NCBI GenBank assembly: GCA_010909165.1
Contig: MU008199.1
Location: 390,248 to 454,247 of the forward strand
Length of the DNA: 64,000 bases
Origin: Anthoceros angustus
Taxonomy: Eukaryota > Streptophyta > Anthocerotopsida > Anthocerotales > Anthocerotaceae
Direction of reading: 5' to 3'
Notes under the pieces: model-generated
The model's input: only the letters and a program-made list of their open reading frames with translations
Told to the model about the DNA's origin: nothing
Database searches by the model: none
Shown: positions 53,244 to 64,000 of the stretch, piece after piece
Layout: each line of letters opens with the position of its first letter
Numbering within the stretch: position 1 is the stretch's first letter
Position numbers and translations under genes: made by a program

Positions 53244-54218
53244 ATTGCCTCCGCCTCCCCCTCCCGCCGACAAGCTCTGCGAAACCGTGGTTGTCACCAC
53301 CTTCTATTTGTTGCTCTAACGCCCAGAAACACCTACCACTGGTGAACGGCAGCCCATACCTCTTCAACCTGATAAGGTATGAACCCGTTCAACACGCAGC
53401 ACAGGATTCCCTACCGCACACGACAGACACGGTGAGACACTACGAGCCGAGGATCCTCGATTTCTAGCAACGGACATGTCCAGAAGGCGCAGTTCCACAG
53501 CGGAACCCACCAAACATGCGGCAGCTGAGGTTCGATGTGGCGGTGCAATCAACCAGAAGCGGCAGCACGGAACGGGCCCGGGAACAAGACAGGTGGAGGG
53601 AAGAGGGGAGGGAAAGGGGGAGGAGGGGAAAAAGGGCGGGAAGCGAGGATCGAAGTCACGGCCTGCAGCGGGCAGGGAAGCCGGGGTCTTGGGAATTGTG
53701 GCGAGTGTCACGGACAGCGGGCCAAGGCCGGGCCCGGGTGGCCGTAACGTTCAACCCGCCTCTTCCCCGTTTAACCTTGCATCCTATGCCAAAGTTTCAC
53801 TCCTGTTGCCGTACCGCGAAGCTGCCGCAGCGGGCGAGCTCTAGACTCCCACTCCCCGGTTTGCGCGTGTTTGAACTTTTGCGAGGGCCTCGGACGCGGT
53901 TTGATTGAATGAATTGAAGTCTCTGCTGGGAGCATTTTTTCGGGTTAGGTGATCGTGTTTGGTGGTCTGATTGTGGTGTGACGGGACTGCGGGCATCGGG
54001 TGGTGCGTTTGCGCTGTGTGACGAGATTGTGGGTGTGCTGTGCATGACGCGGTGGGAATTCTGTCAGGTTTTGGGTTGCTTGGAGGTGGCGTGGTTTGAA
54101 TTTGGGCATACTCGCCAGGGGATTGGAGATTCCGGGGGCAAGGACAGGAGGACGTGACACAGCTCCAGTGCTCCCCGTGTATGGATGGAGGGGTTTGGTG
54201 AAGTTCAGGAGGAAGATT
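53244..54218. promoter_or_regulatory. Divergent region between UBR7 and formin
   Basis: Nearly 1 kb between two head-to-head starts. It includes purine-rich GGGGAGG sequence at 53590-53650. Open frames through it (for example to 53844) lack any known content and probably represent 5' UTRs. Confidence 0.45.
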
Positions 54219-57200
54219 ATGGAGCGTCGGTGGAAGAAAGCCATTGCTTTGTGTCTTGTGCTGACGTGTTTAGCTCTTGTGCAAGGGAGTATCAGATGCG
54301 AGAATGGCGGGTTTGTGCAGCGTGCTCTTTCCGGGGCATGTAGTACAGGATTTAGGAGGGGTTGCAAGTTCGTGGCTTTGGATGCAAGGGAGTATCGGTC
54401 AGGGTTGGCAGACGTTTCTCCGGGCAGCAGGACGCAGGTAGATTCGGACTTTGTGTATGGTGAGCAAGAAGGGGGGGGCAGTGATGGCAAGCAAGTGGAC
54501 ACAGTTTTGGGACGGAATAGCTCTGGTGGGCTGGATCAACGGAGTGTGATTCGTCCATCGGCATGGCTGCGTGGTTCGAGGTGGTCTGCATCGAGGAAGT
54601 TGTTCTCTGAAGATTCTAGTCTACCCTCTCCTGCCCCATGGTCCAGACCTGGGTCTTCTGCAGTGAATTATGGACTGGAGGCATCCATCTTATCCTCAGG
54701 GGACCAGCTTTTTACAGGAGGATCTTACCCGACGATTCTCCTGGACATTCCGATCCCTAAGCTTCCAAATCCATTTGATAGCTCAGCATCTGACCAGCCC
54801 GCTTCATCTTCATCCCCATCGCCAGGAATTTCTCCCTCCCTACCTTCTGTTGCGGAACCCACGGCAGGTGGGCCTGTTAGTGAGTCTCCGAGTGCTGCTC
54901 CTGGGGTGGTGGTGCCACAGGAGAGCTCAAATGGTAGAAGCAGTGTGACAGCAGTTGCAGTTTCAGTTCCTATTACGGTGATTGTCACGCTTGCGGCTGT
55001 GTTTGTCTTCCTCCGTTGTTATCGGAAATCTCCTCTCGTTCAGTCTCAAGGAGCAGCAGGAGAAAAGGATGACAATCCTCTTCTTCATGCAGGTTCTTCT
55101 TATTTTTTCAGAACTAGTCCGCTTTCAAACCATCACAGGTACAATGGAAGTCCCAATCCTGCTACTGCAGGGACAGCCGCGGTTTCTGCAGCTATGGAGA
55201 AGAGTGAGAATGATAGTAGGAAAGGAGGAAGGATGAATACAGCAGCTGCTGGGAATGCGCCAAATGGGCAGCATGCGGAATTTGATGGAGTCACTTTTGA
55301 AGGTCCTGAATCACTACACAGGACAGCACCTGCTTATCTGAAGACCTACTCCCTGCCCGCTTCATCGAGGCTCGATGTCCCAGCCAGACCTCTGCCACTT
55401 CCTCCAGAGTCTTTAGCCTCTCCACGCCAGAAGCAGCCTACTGTTTTTGGGAATGGATCTGTGCCTCTGCCATCTGCTTTGGATGTATCACCTCTGTCAG
55501 GGCTGGAAATGACTTCATCAGCATTCACTCCTGCCCAGCACTCTGACGGCAAAGATTCCCCTCCCGGTAGGCCTGTCTCAGTGAATGGTGCCCTGCCTAG
55601 CCAGTCAGGAGCTCTACCTCTGCCTCCATCAGTCCCATCTTTCACGCCGCCGCCAGCTCCACCACCCTCTCTTCCACGCCCTCCCTCTGCTATTTCATCT
55701 GCAACAGCCACAGGTGCACCAGTACCCCTTCCTGGTGCTTTGCGCCCCAATGCTATGTGGCCGCCACCTGCTCCTTCTCAAGCCCCACCTGCCCCTCTGC
55801 TACCCTTACGTGAGGGGCAGCCTGCTTGGCCACCTTCTGCTCCTCCACCAGTCCAATCCCGACCTGACCCTCCTCCTTCTTTGCAGGCTGTTTGGCCACC
55901 TCCTGCTCCTGCAGCGCCAGCTCAACCCCCACCTCCACCACCTTCTCTGCAGGCTGCTTGGCCACCTGCTGCCCCTGCAGCACAAGCTCAACCCCCACCG
56001 CCACCACTTCCTTTGCAGGGTTCTTGGCCACCTGCAGCTCCTGCAGGACCAGCCCAGCCCCCACCTCCACCCACTGCTTTGCAGTCTTTTTGGCCACCTG
56101 CTGCTCCTGCACCACCACCCCAACATCAATACCAACCCCTACCTCCTCCTCCTCCTACTCTGGCCGGGCAGGCTGCTGGGCCACCTGCTTCTCATTCATC
56201 AACCTTACCTCTACCCACTGACTTGCCCTCCTATGCAGCAGGGCAGGCTGTGACATCACAACTACCAGCTCATCCTGGTAATGGTACTGAGACTCAACTG
56301 TTTCCTCCTCCTTTGAATGCTACTGTCTCACCAGCAGCAGCAGCACCTCATCCTCCTCCTTTGCGTTCCAGTTCTTTTGGAAATGCACCCCCACCACCAT
56401 CACCTCCTTTGCATGCAAATGCTCCAGCCCCACCGCCACCACCACCTCCTCCTTTGCGTTCCAGTTCTTTTGGAAATGCACCCCCACCACCACCACCTCC
56501 TTTGCATGCAAATGCTCCAGCCCCACCGCCACCACCTCCTCCTCCTCCCCCTCCTCTACGTTCCAGTGCTGCTGGGCCTCCTCCACCGCCACCCCACCTC
56601 CACCACCCCTCCTCCTCTGCGTCCCAATGGTGCTGCGCCTGTTCCCCACCACCACCTCCTCCTCCTCCTCTACAGTCCAATACTGCTGGGGTGCCTGCTC
56701 CACCTCTATTTCCTCTGGGGGACGAGGTGTTCCACCCCTCATCCCCCACCTCCTCCAGGAGGACAAGGTACTCCGCCCCCTGCCCCCCCACCTCCTCCAG
56801 GAGGACGAGGTGCTCCACCTCCTCCTCCCCCACCTCCTCCAGGAGGACGAGGTGCTCCACCCCCTCCTCCCCCACCTCCTCCAGGAGGAAGGGGTGCCCC
56901 ACCCCCTCCACCTCCACCTCCCCCAGGAGGAAGAGGTGCTGCACCTCCTCCACCTCCACCTCCTCCAGGAGGAAGGGGTGCTCCACCCCCTCCACCTCCA
57001 CCTTTCCCCGGAGGACGTGGTGCTCCACCCCCTCCTCCACCTCTGCCAGGTGGTGGCCGAGGGGGACCACCTGTTCCCCCTCCTCCCCCAGGCTCTGGTA
57101 GGGGTAGAGCACCTCCGCCCCCAGGAGGTGGTCCACCCCCACCTCCTGGGTTTGCTCTTCCTCCTCCAGGAAAATTGGGAAGAGGTGGTCCACCATTGTC

Positions 57201-58774
57201 AGTGCAGTTACCTCCGGAACAGGCACCAGCAGCGAAGCTGAAACCTTTGCACTGGGAGAAGATTAAAGCGAATCCTGGTCACTCGATGGTGTGGGATAGA
57301 CTTCGAACAGGCTCTTTCTCGTGAGTGTAGTCCTGTCTCCAGTTTCTTCTACACTGTCATTCTTTTTCTGTCAAGTCTGTTGGCAGCATCATGTGAAATC
57401 TGTCCTTGCAGGCTAGATGAGGAAATGATGGAATCCCTATTCGGCTTCAATCCTGCCGCCGCCACAAGCTCGGCGCCAGCTAAGCCAAGCAAGGCAGAAA
57501 AGCCCAAGGCTGTTTCTCTTATAGATGGAAGGAAAGCGCAAAATATCGCCATTCAACTGAAAGCTTTGGGCCTCACGAGGAATGATGTCATTGATGGACT
57601 GCTTGAAGGTTAGTGTTACTCCTGGTTCTACTGGCTGGATGTGGACTTACGTTCTCCGCCTTACAGGAACTGTCTGTATTTAGGGACTGGGTTAACTCCA
57701 GACATTTTGGAAATCCTGGTGAAGATGGCTCCTGCCGATGATGAAGTGAAAAAGCTCAAGGGATTTCAAGGCGATGTGTCAACTCTTGGACCTGCCGACA
57801 GGTTTCTCAAAGCAGTCCTTGAGGTTCCTTGTGCATTTCAACGGTTTCGAGCTATGCTATACCGCTCATCATATGAAGAGGAGGTCTCTCAAGTGCAGAA
57901 AGCAATCCGTGTATTGGAGGTGGGATTTTTGCCGATTTCTAGTCAGAGCAGAGCTTGATGGGAAGGTGTGCAAGGTTGTGACTTGTGTTATTTTGACCGA
58001 GAACTTTGATTCATTCTGGTGCAGCTTGCAAGTCAGGAGCTCCGAAACAGTAGCACTTTTGAGAAGCTACTAGAAGCTGTGTTAAAGACTGGAAATCGAA
58101 TGAACATGGGGACATACCGAGGTGGTGCGACCGCATTCAAGCTGGACTCCCTTTTAAAACTATCAGATGTGAAAGGTACAGATGGGAAAACTACTCTACT
58201 CCAGTTTGTTCTGCAGGAGATAATGAGAAAGGAAAGTGCACGGGCATCAGGGGAAGGTACGCCAAGTTCACAGCCATCCACACCATCGGCTGCTTTCACT
58301 CCCAAATTGTCTGGTGGAGGCTCAGATAGTCATAAGCATATGGGCTCAAAGGTTGTTTTGAACCTTAGCTCAGAGCTTGCGAATGTCAAAAGGGCTGCAG
58401 TACTAGACACGGATTGCTTGAAGAATTCTGGCCAAAAGTTGGTGAATGGATGTGAGCAGACCAAGCATCTGCTGAGTCAAATTGCAAGTCAGGTACAAGG
58501 GAGAACTGGTGAGGACACAAGCTATGATCCCTCAGAAGATGTGTTTGACAGGAACATGAAGGACTTTGTGGATAAGGTGGACACTGAGGTTAAGAAACTC
58601 GTGGAGGACCTCAATGCAGCTTTTGAGGGTGCTAAAAGGGTGAATAGATACTTCAACGGCCAGACCCCCAATGATGACAAGCAACCTCTGAAGGTGTTTC
58701 AAGTAGTGAGTGATTTCCTTGTGATGTTGGAGAAGGCCTGCATGGATGTGATGCCACCTGTCAAGAAGTCTTGA
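54219..58774 (+). CDS. Class I formin (FH1-FH2)
   Basis: Formins nucleate and elongate actin filaments; plant class I members sit in the plasma membrane and touch the wall. The ATG at 54219 gives a signal peptide (KKAIALCLVLTCLALVQG). An extracellular Ser/Pro region is followed by a membrane span at about residues 243-265 (AVSVPITVIVTLAAVFVFL), then a cytosolic part with a very long polyproline FH1 (PPPPPPPGGRGAP repeats). FH2 begins KLKPLHWEKIKANPGHSMVW and continues through exons 57412-57608 (MMESLFGF, RKAQNIAIQLKAL), 57684-57919 (ILVKMAPADDEVKKLKGF, AMLYRSSYEEEV) and 58025-58774 (LLEAVLKTGNRMNMGTYRGG, FKLDSLLKLSDVKGTDGKTT). Within FH1 (56590-56745) the frame breaks repeatedly at C runs, so the reading from exon 1 to FH2 is not continuous as assembled. 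FH2 itself is intact. Confidence 0.92.
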
Positions 58775-59459
58775 AGGGAGTATTGGGCTCATGAGGAAAT
58801 TGTGTCACGAACGCAAAGCAACTGTGGCATTGTACCTTTCCGCTTGGAACCAGGATGCCACCATGGGTCTGATGAAGCAATGATCCGGTTTACTAGTCGG
58901 CACTGTTGCTGCTGAACGTTCCACTGGCGCGTGCTTGCAATGCCAGGTTTCTTATGGCATTGTTAGAGTGGAGTGGAATGCGTTTTCTGTATATATACCC
59001 GAGTGAGCCAGTATATCCCGTTGAACCTTGTGGTGCTCTGTACATGGACTTCGTCAGGTATCTGCAAGGTGCTGTAGGTTTCTATTTATCACTAGCTGCA
59101 TCTTTTCTTCTTTCCTCGTGATTGATTGCCTCAGGACATGAGCCGAGATTGGTTTAGCCTAGAGGCTGTATCTTTATGGAGCAAGACACCGGTACCGTAT
59201 TCAGATTTGGCTAGAGGGAAACAGCTGTCTCCAGGCTACCACTGAAAGTGAGCTCACCTGGGTGCGAGGACTTAATGCATGGTGGCGTCTGGCAGCACTC
59301 GTTGCATAGGGGTTAGGTCTGTGTTCCCTGTTGTACTCTTTTTTAGGGTAATCGGGTGGCTGGCACCACCATTAGTTTTGCAGGGCTTCAGCTTCAACAG
59401 ATTATGAAGTCCGTTAGCTAGCGGTGAAACACTGAGCAGCAAGTATCCAGAGCTTCTTT
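58775..59459. other. Formin 3' flank
   Basis: Probably 3' UTR and intergenic DNA. No exon or RNA gene was recognised. Confidence 0.4.
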
Positions 59460-59960
59460 GCTATTGGCCAGCGGTTTTCATTTGTGTGTAGAGCCGCAAA
59501 GACCTCGCATCCTGCTGCTGCTGAGTATTTCCGGCTATGTATTCCAGAAAAGGACATCCCGCTGCGGCACTTTGTTGATCGCCTGCTGTGCATCCACCAT
59601 GCTCCCACACTTTGCGTACGTGTCAACCAGTGCGCTCCCCATAAGAGTATCCAGCTCATAGCCATCCACAAGCACTGGATCTTCCATCGCTGATAAACTG
59701 CCACAACATCTTGATGCGGTGGAAAACGTCCAACTTGTGTGGGTTCTAACCGTCCACTAGCTTGCACACAATTGCAAAGCGAGCTTTACCCCGCTCATCC
59801 TGAGCGTACCCGGATATGATTGCGTCCTTGGATATGATTGCGTCCTTGACACCATATTTCTAGGTTTCCGGCATGTATCGGGCATCCCGCAGGCACCCAC
59901 ATTTTGCTTGCCTTCTAGATCAAAACCGTTTACTGAGATGGCAACAAGCAGCGTTTTCAC
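59460..59960 (-). pseudogene. PPR gene fragment
   Basis: The minus strand reads DAIISGYAQDERGKA and, in a shifted frame, DGYELDTLMGSALVDTYAKC, GSMVDAQQAINKVPQRDVLF, all PLS-type PPR signatures. A TATCCAAGGACGCAATCA-type duplication near 59820 and several stops break the frame. It is related to, but clearly diverged from, the PPR gene at 13-15 kb. Confidence 0.8.
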
Positions 59961-60414
59961 CTGATGAGGAAGGATAGCGTTGCCACCAGCCAGACCTGTG
60001 ACCTGGTGCAGCCGCCACTACCACACGACGTTCTGCACTCCTGAGGGAAGGCTATGTTTCCTGAGGCAAGGGCTCAACATACCCTTCCCTGCAGCATCAA
60101 GGGCATCCGGGCAGTATTGCTGCTTCAAAAATGTGTAGGTCGGCCCATTGCAGCGCATCAGAAGCTGGATAGAGCACGTCGGGTAACGATGTACCTTTTG
60201 AGGTCAGTCCCCTTCCAACCAAGTACGTTGCAGGCTACGTGATCTCCGTGTGCCACCGACGCTCTCCAGTACCACTCCTTGAAGGAATCTGGTCCAGAAA
60301 CGTCTCACGAGCAAAGCGCCAGCTGCAGTCCGGCACCGGGAATCGGAGGTGTGGGTATTTGCAATGGAATAAACATAAGCCTTGCGGCTTCAGCTCTTGT
60401 CTTCCTGCACAGGC
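59961..60414. other. 5' flank of the GNAT gene
   Basis: No feature recognised. Short frames here are shadows or upstream frames. Confidence 0.4.
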
Positions 60415-61524
60415 ATGGCTGCAAATCTGCTGGCACGCAATGGCCATACCAACGTTCTTCTCCGTTCCCGTGCTGGAGGATCTGCCGCAACCACCCCGCA
60501 CCAGGAGGTGCGGCGCCAGGCGGCGAGGGCTTTGGTGCAGTCCCAGAGCAAGCAGTTGCGGCTGCCGCCTCTCACACTGGTCACCCAGCAGGCAGCGGTG
60601 GACGTGCAAGAGCTGAGTGCCTTGCTAGCTGCCACCAGCCAGAACTGTGACATGTTTCCCAGGCTCTCCAGTGAGGTGCACCCGCAATCCTGCATTCTGC
60701 CGTGCTCAGGAGTGGCTTCTGACCAACCCTGCCCTCTCAGGACGGCGCTTTGAGAAATGTGGATGCGGTGAAACTGCGCCGCGCTCTGCAGCACAGCACC
60801 GTGGTGATGGCGATGTATGTCAAAGGACCGATCCCCGATGACTACATGCAGAGGGACTGGCAGGCAGAAGGGCGTCCGGCCACTCAAGGGTGGATGGAAC
60901 CTTGGTTGCCATCCATTTCCTCCAACCGATCCTTGGTCGGCTTCGGCCGTGCCACATCCGATCGGGCCCTCACTGCATCCGTCTACGACCTTGCTGTACG
61001 TACACTGGTGTTCTGCGCAGTTCTTTCATCCTGCCTGGTCTGACTGCTAATGTTGCGTAGCCAGGAGCTTGATCTGGTGGCGTGAACGCTCTCCAGGTCG
61101 CACCTTCGTTTCAGCGGATGGGAATCGGAAAACGGATTCTTGAGCGAATCGTGAGGTAAGCATTCTCTTTTGCTGGCCGGAATTCCTTCCAGGCAAAAGC
61201 TTCACAGCTGTGTGATTTCTATGTAGGGATCTTCTTCGGATGGGAATTTCAGACATTGCGGTGCTATCGACAGACGAGCTGAGGTCCGTTTTGGCCGTAG
61301 CTTATGCCTAGATGGGAAACAACAGCATCATTGTCCATTGATGTGCTTGGAAGCTAAAACTGCATTCTGCATTATCCGGTGACAGACCCTTCTTCATATC
61401 TTGCGGCTTCGGGGATGACTTCCTAGGTTCGACAGCTATGGCTTTTACTCGAGCTAATCAAATGAGAAACTTGGGTGGGAGCGCATGGAAGCTTTCTTCT
61501 TCGGTTTCCAGCAACACCAAATGA
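60415..61524 (+). CDS. GNAT-family N-acetyltransferase, organellar
   Basis: GNAT enzymes move an acetyl group from acetyl-CoA to amines or protein N-termini and lysines; plant plastid members do both. Five exons join in phase: 60415-60675, 60741-60995, 61097-61155, 61227-61283 and 61386-61524, giving 256 residues. The first exon is a Ser/Ala/Arg/Gln-rich leader (MAANLLARNGHTNVLLRSRA), suited to plastid or mitochondrion. The domain begins NVDAVKLRRALQHSTVVMAM, then LVGFGRATSDRALTASVYDL. VAPSFQRMGIGKRILERIV holds the acetyl-CoA loop QRMGIG. SDIAVLSTDELRPFF and SCGFGDDFLG close the fold. Substrate is unknown. The last few codons and the stop lie in the first unit of a tandem repeat that continues beyond the gene. 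Confidence 0.9.
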
Positions 61525-61665
61525 GCATACCAAAGGGATTGGAGCTTTTCTTCTTGGGTTTCCAGCAGCACCTAATGAGCATATCAAAGGGATTGGATCC
61601 ATCTTCTTCGATTTCCAGCAACACCAAATGAGCACACCAAACGGATTGAATCTTTGCTTCGATTT
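61489..61665. repeat. 54-base tandem repeat, three copies and a partial
   Basis: Units hold CTTCTTC(G/T), TTTCCAGCA(A/G)CACC and AATGAGCA(T/C)A(C/T)C AAA(G/C)GGATTG. The first unit contains the stop codon of the GNAT gene. Confidence 0.93.
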
Positions 61666-62865
61666 CCAGCATGCTCGTTTGAGGATACAAAGCTAATGGC
61701 ACCCAATGACCGAACTCTGTCCCTCTGACAGGTGGGCTTGGGAATCTGGCACTGGTCACTGAAGAACCTCTCCGCACCCTTTTGGAAACACGGAACCAGT
61801 GCCCTGGAATGCATGTGAAGAGACAACAAGGACAAAAAGAGATGCAGCAGCAAACCTTCCAAATGGTCTCCTTGCACGTTCCGTTTACCAGCTTCCCTGT
61901 AGAACTGTAAAGCACAGACACCAGACCGACTTGGCTATGGGTTCCCCGAGCCCGTGAAGCCAACACGTTTGGGTGGTACGTAGCTTCGAAAATAAAATGA
62001 AAGCTGCGACAGCACAGTCCACATGCCGTGCACTCCCGAGACAGACGGGATGCCGACCACACAATCTTCCCCTACGGCATCCAAAACCAATAAAAGTATT
62101 TGCCTCGTTTTCGGCATGCTTGTGTCACTGTACAGAGGGGAACTCGCGATATACGCACTTCCCAACAGGTGATGAAATTCCCAGAATTGCTGATGGCTGC
62201 AACCGGTTCAGGTACTAGTGGTGGCGGCTACGCATCTCCCGAAGTTCTGGCGCTCTTTTGAGTCATTTGACCATCGTCCAGCGGGTAGGTACTGACCGAC
62301 CGTGGGAGCCCAGTCTTCAGAGGTCAAGGAACAAACCGGGGTGTTTTGATTGGTCTGAGTGACACCTACAGACAGAATCAGCAGATTCGAGCTTGTTGCG
62401 GGCGGGATTAGCTTGATTGACTGGATTCCTGGTAGCCGGCGGTTGCTGGAAGCAACAGCTCTACATACAGCCAGTGCCTGGCCGTTCTGTCGGTTTGCCT
62501 TACCACTTGAGGCGGATTCCTCCAGGGCTGTCAAATTCCTCAGTCCCGTGGCGTTCGATGTACACATAAATCTGGGCACTGTCAGTGGTGACATGACATG
62601 ACAGCGATGATTTAAAAGTGTGATGTAAGCTTTCCGTAAAAGACTGGGCACCCGGATCGCTTTTGGCCTGTAGCTGGGTACCCGGGAGTGAGCTGTGGGA
62701 GGCCATCGCTGTGCAGTTCCCAAGCAGCTGGAACAAAAGGCTTCCCCCCCACTTTCCTGTCCGCATGAAGGGATCTATATTGTGGAGCTGGGTTGCAGCT
62801 CTCTCAGCAGCTGTATGCTGAGAGAGCTTTTGGAGACGAGGTCCTGAGCGTGCCCACTGCCCAGC
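61666..62865. other. Intergenic, upstream of AUX/LAX
   Basis: Nothing coding is recognised on either strand. Frames near 62359 (+) and 62208 (-) have no known motif. Confidence 0.4.
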
Positions 62866-64000
62866 ATGGGTGCTGCGGAGGAGCACGCTGAGAGTGCGCA
62901 GACCGCTGCGCTGGTTGAGGAGCTGCCGCCCAGTGTGGATGTGGAGGACCAGAATGTCAACTATGAGCATGTTGCGGTCAAGTATGGGCCCGCAACAGCC
63001 TTGTTCAACAAGTTCATCTGGCACGGAGGGTCTGTGTACGACGCCTGGTTGAATGCAGTCTCTGCCCAGGTGAAGATTTCAATCAGCCCACGAGCGTTGG
63101 GAATTGTTGGGAGTGAGTCATTGATGTTTGTCCGACCGTTCTTGTGCTTGGCTGAGATCTGGTGGAATGGGTGATGCAGGTCGGGCAGGTCATTCTAACC
63201 ATGCCAACATCCTACTCCCAGATGGGCTTTGGGTTGGGCATTTTCATTCACCTCCTGTACGCAAGCTTGGGCACCTGGACCTGCTACTTGCTGGCTGCTT
63301 TGTATGTTGAATACCGAGCCCGCCGAGAGAAAGGAGGTGACGTCTTCAGACGTCATGTCATCCAGGTGATTTAGAAAAGCTCCATTTCATTATCTGCTGA
63401 TCCCGCTGTTTGTGGATTTGTTTTTGCACTGACCTGTAGCCGATTGTTCCTGTCATGTGTCCCCGGCCAGTATCATGAGGTGATGGGGTATCTGATAGGA
63501 CCGTGGGGAAAGAGGGCTGCCCTCTTCTTTAACATCTGTTCCATGGGGTCCATCGCTGTAGTTCAGATCATTGCCTGTGCAAGGTACAAGATGTCCGTTT
63601 TCAAGTTCATGAACTCCGAAGCAATTAGTTATAAGCAGAAGGAGTCTGAGAGTGTGTTGGTCGGTCTGTTCAGTGATGTGTACTATCTGAATCCTCACCT
63701 GAACAAGCGACAATGGGCTCTCATTTTCGGAGCCATGGGACTCTTCACCGTTTTCATCCCCACAATCCACAACTTCAGAATCTGGGCTATAGTCGGTGTG
63801 ATCACCACCACTTACACAGCCTGGTATATGACCATTGCTTCCCTGAAAGCAGGGCAGGTGAGACGTCCGCATCATATGTTCCATGACGAATGCGTCTGCT
63901 GATCACGGCGGGTCTGAAAGAGCAGGCGCTCCACCGCATTCGCAGGCTCCCGGAGTGAAGCACTCGGCACCGCAGAATCTGCACCTCTTCTTCACAGGCA
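62866..64000 (+). CDS. LAX: AUX/LAX auxin influx carrier, 5' part
   Basis: AUX/LAX proteins are proton-auxin symporters of the plasma membrane with about eleven spans. The exons here are 62866-63069, 63180-63365, 63471-63583, 63674-63857 and one starting at 63998 that leaves the window. The cytosolic N-terminus (MGAAEEHAESAQTAALVEEL) leads to WLNAVSAQVGQVILTMP. Family blocks follow: YLLAALYVEYRARREKGG, HVIQYHEVMGYLIG, IIACASDVYYLNPHLNKRQW, VFIPTIHNFRIWAI and TTYTAWYMTIASLKAGQ. Relative to Arabidopsis AUX1 several positions differ (IYASLG-type and YHEVMGYLIG), so this is a diverged member. I place a 90-base intron at 63584-63673: it has GT and AG ends and restores ACAS-VYYLN, but it contains no stop and is a multiple of three, so an unspliced form would add 30 residues. 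Confidence 0.9.

Noticed and set aside
56348-57226. 292-codon minus-strand frame rich in Val, Glu and Gly
   Set aside because: Antisense shadow of the formin polyproline repeats.
63584-63673. 30-residue insertion considered as a novel domain in the auxin carrier
   Set aside because: It has splice-site ends and its removal restores the conserved junction, so an intron is more likely.

Overview
This is nuclear DNA of a land plant. It carries split genes with GT-AG introns mostly of about 60-400 bases, a PLS-class pentatricopeptide (PPR) protein, a class I formin, RUS6, QSOX, an AUX/LAX carrier, spliceosomal U1 and U2 genes with plant-type promoters, and Ty3/gypsy remnants. The short introns, the density of genes (about 17 in 64 kb) and two long coiled-coil genes that look ciliary or centriolar (inference) suggest a seed-free plant such as a hornwort, lycophyte, moss or fern. 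I cannot say which.

Layout. 0-9 kb: gypsy RT/RNase H remnant (-), phosphopantetheine adenylyltransferase COAD (-, six small exons), a small plastid membrane protein (+), a coiled-coil gene (-), mitochondrial acyl carrier protein (-). 9-18 kb: mostly empty, with a hairpin element, a short plastid zinc-ribbon protein (+), a PPR gene (-), a gypsy integrase remnant and tandem repeats. 18-30 kb: RUS6 (-, 13 exons), QSOX (-, 12 exons) and a GT14-like glycosyltransferase of the core-2/I-branching group (+, 10 exons, divergent from QSOX). 30-33 kb: a patchwork of gene fragments copied from QSOX, the glycosyltransferase and the F-box gene further right, then a tRNA-Cys. 34-38 kb: U2 snRNA, a decayed FG-GAP/ASPIC gene, U1 snRNA, and an intronless nucleotidyltransferase-like gene with tandem repeats after it. 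39-46 kb: a possible secreted-peptide precursor, an intronless F-box gene, a 400-base heptamer array, and a polyphenol-oxidase-like C-terminal domain gene. 46-54 kb: a long coiled-coil/Sfi1-like gene (-) and UBR7 (-). 54-64 kb: formin (+), a PPR fragment (-), a GNAT acetyltransferase (+) and the 5' part of an AUX/LAX auxin carrier (+).

The genes do not form a pathway; this is ordinary plant gene order with local duplication. Three things deserve attention. First, the intronless nucleotidyltransferase-like gene, which resembles a family I associate with fungi. Second, the U1/U2 pair sharing an upstream-element variant. Third, the duplicated patchwork. Several frame breaks sit in C or G runs (formin FH1, F-box 3' end, PPO-like gene), so assembly error must be excluded before calling them pseudogenes. 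Exon coordinates were placed by hand and may be off by a base or two.
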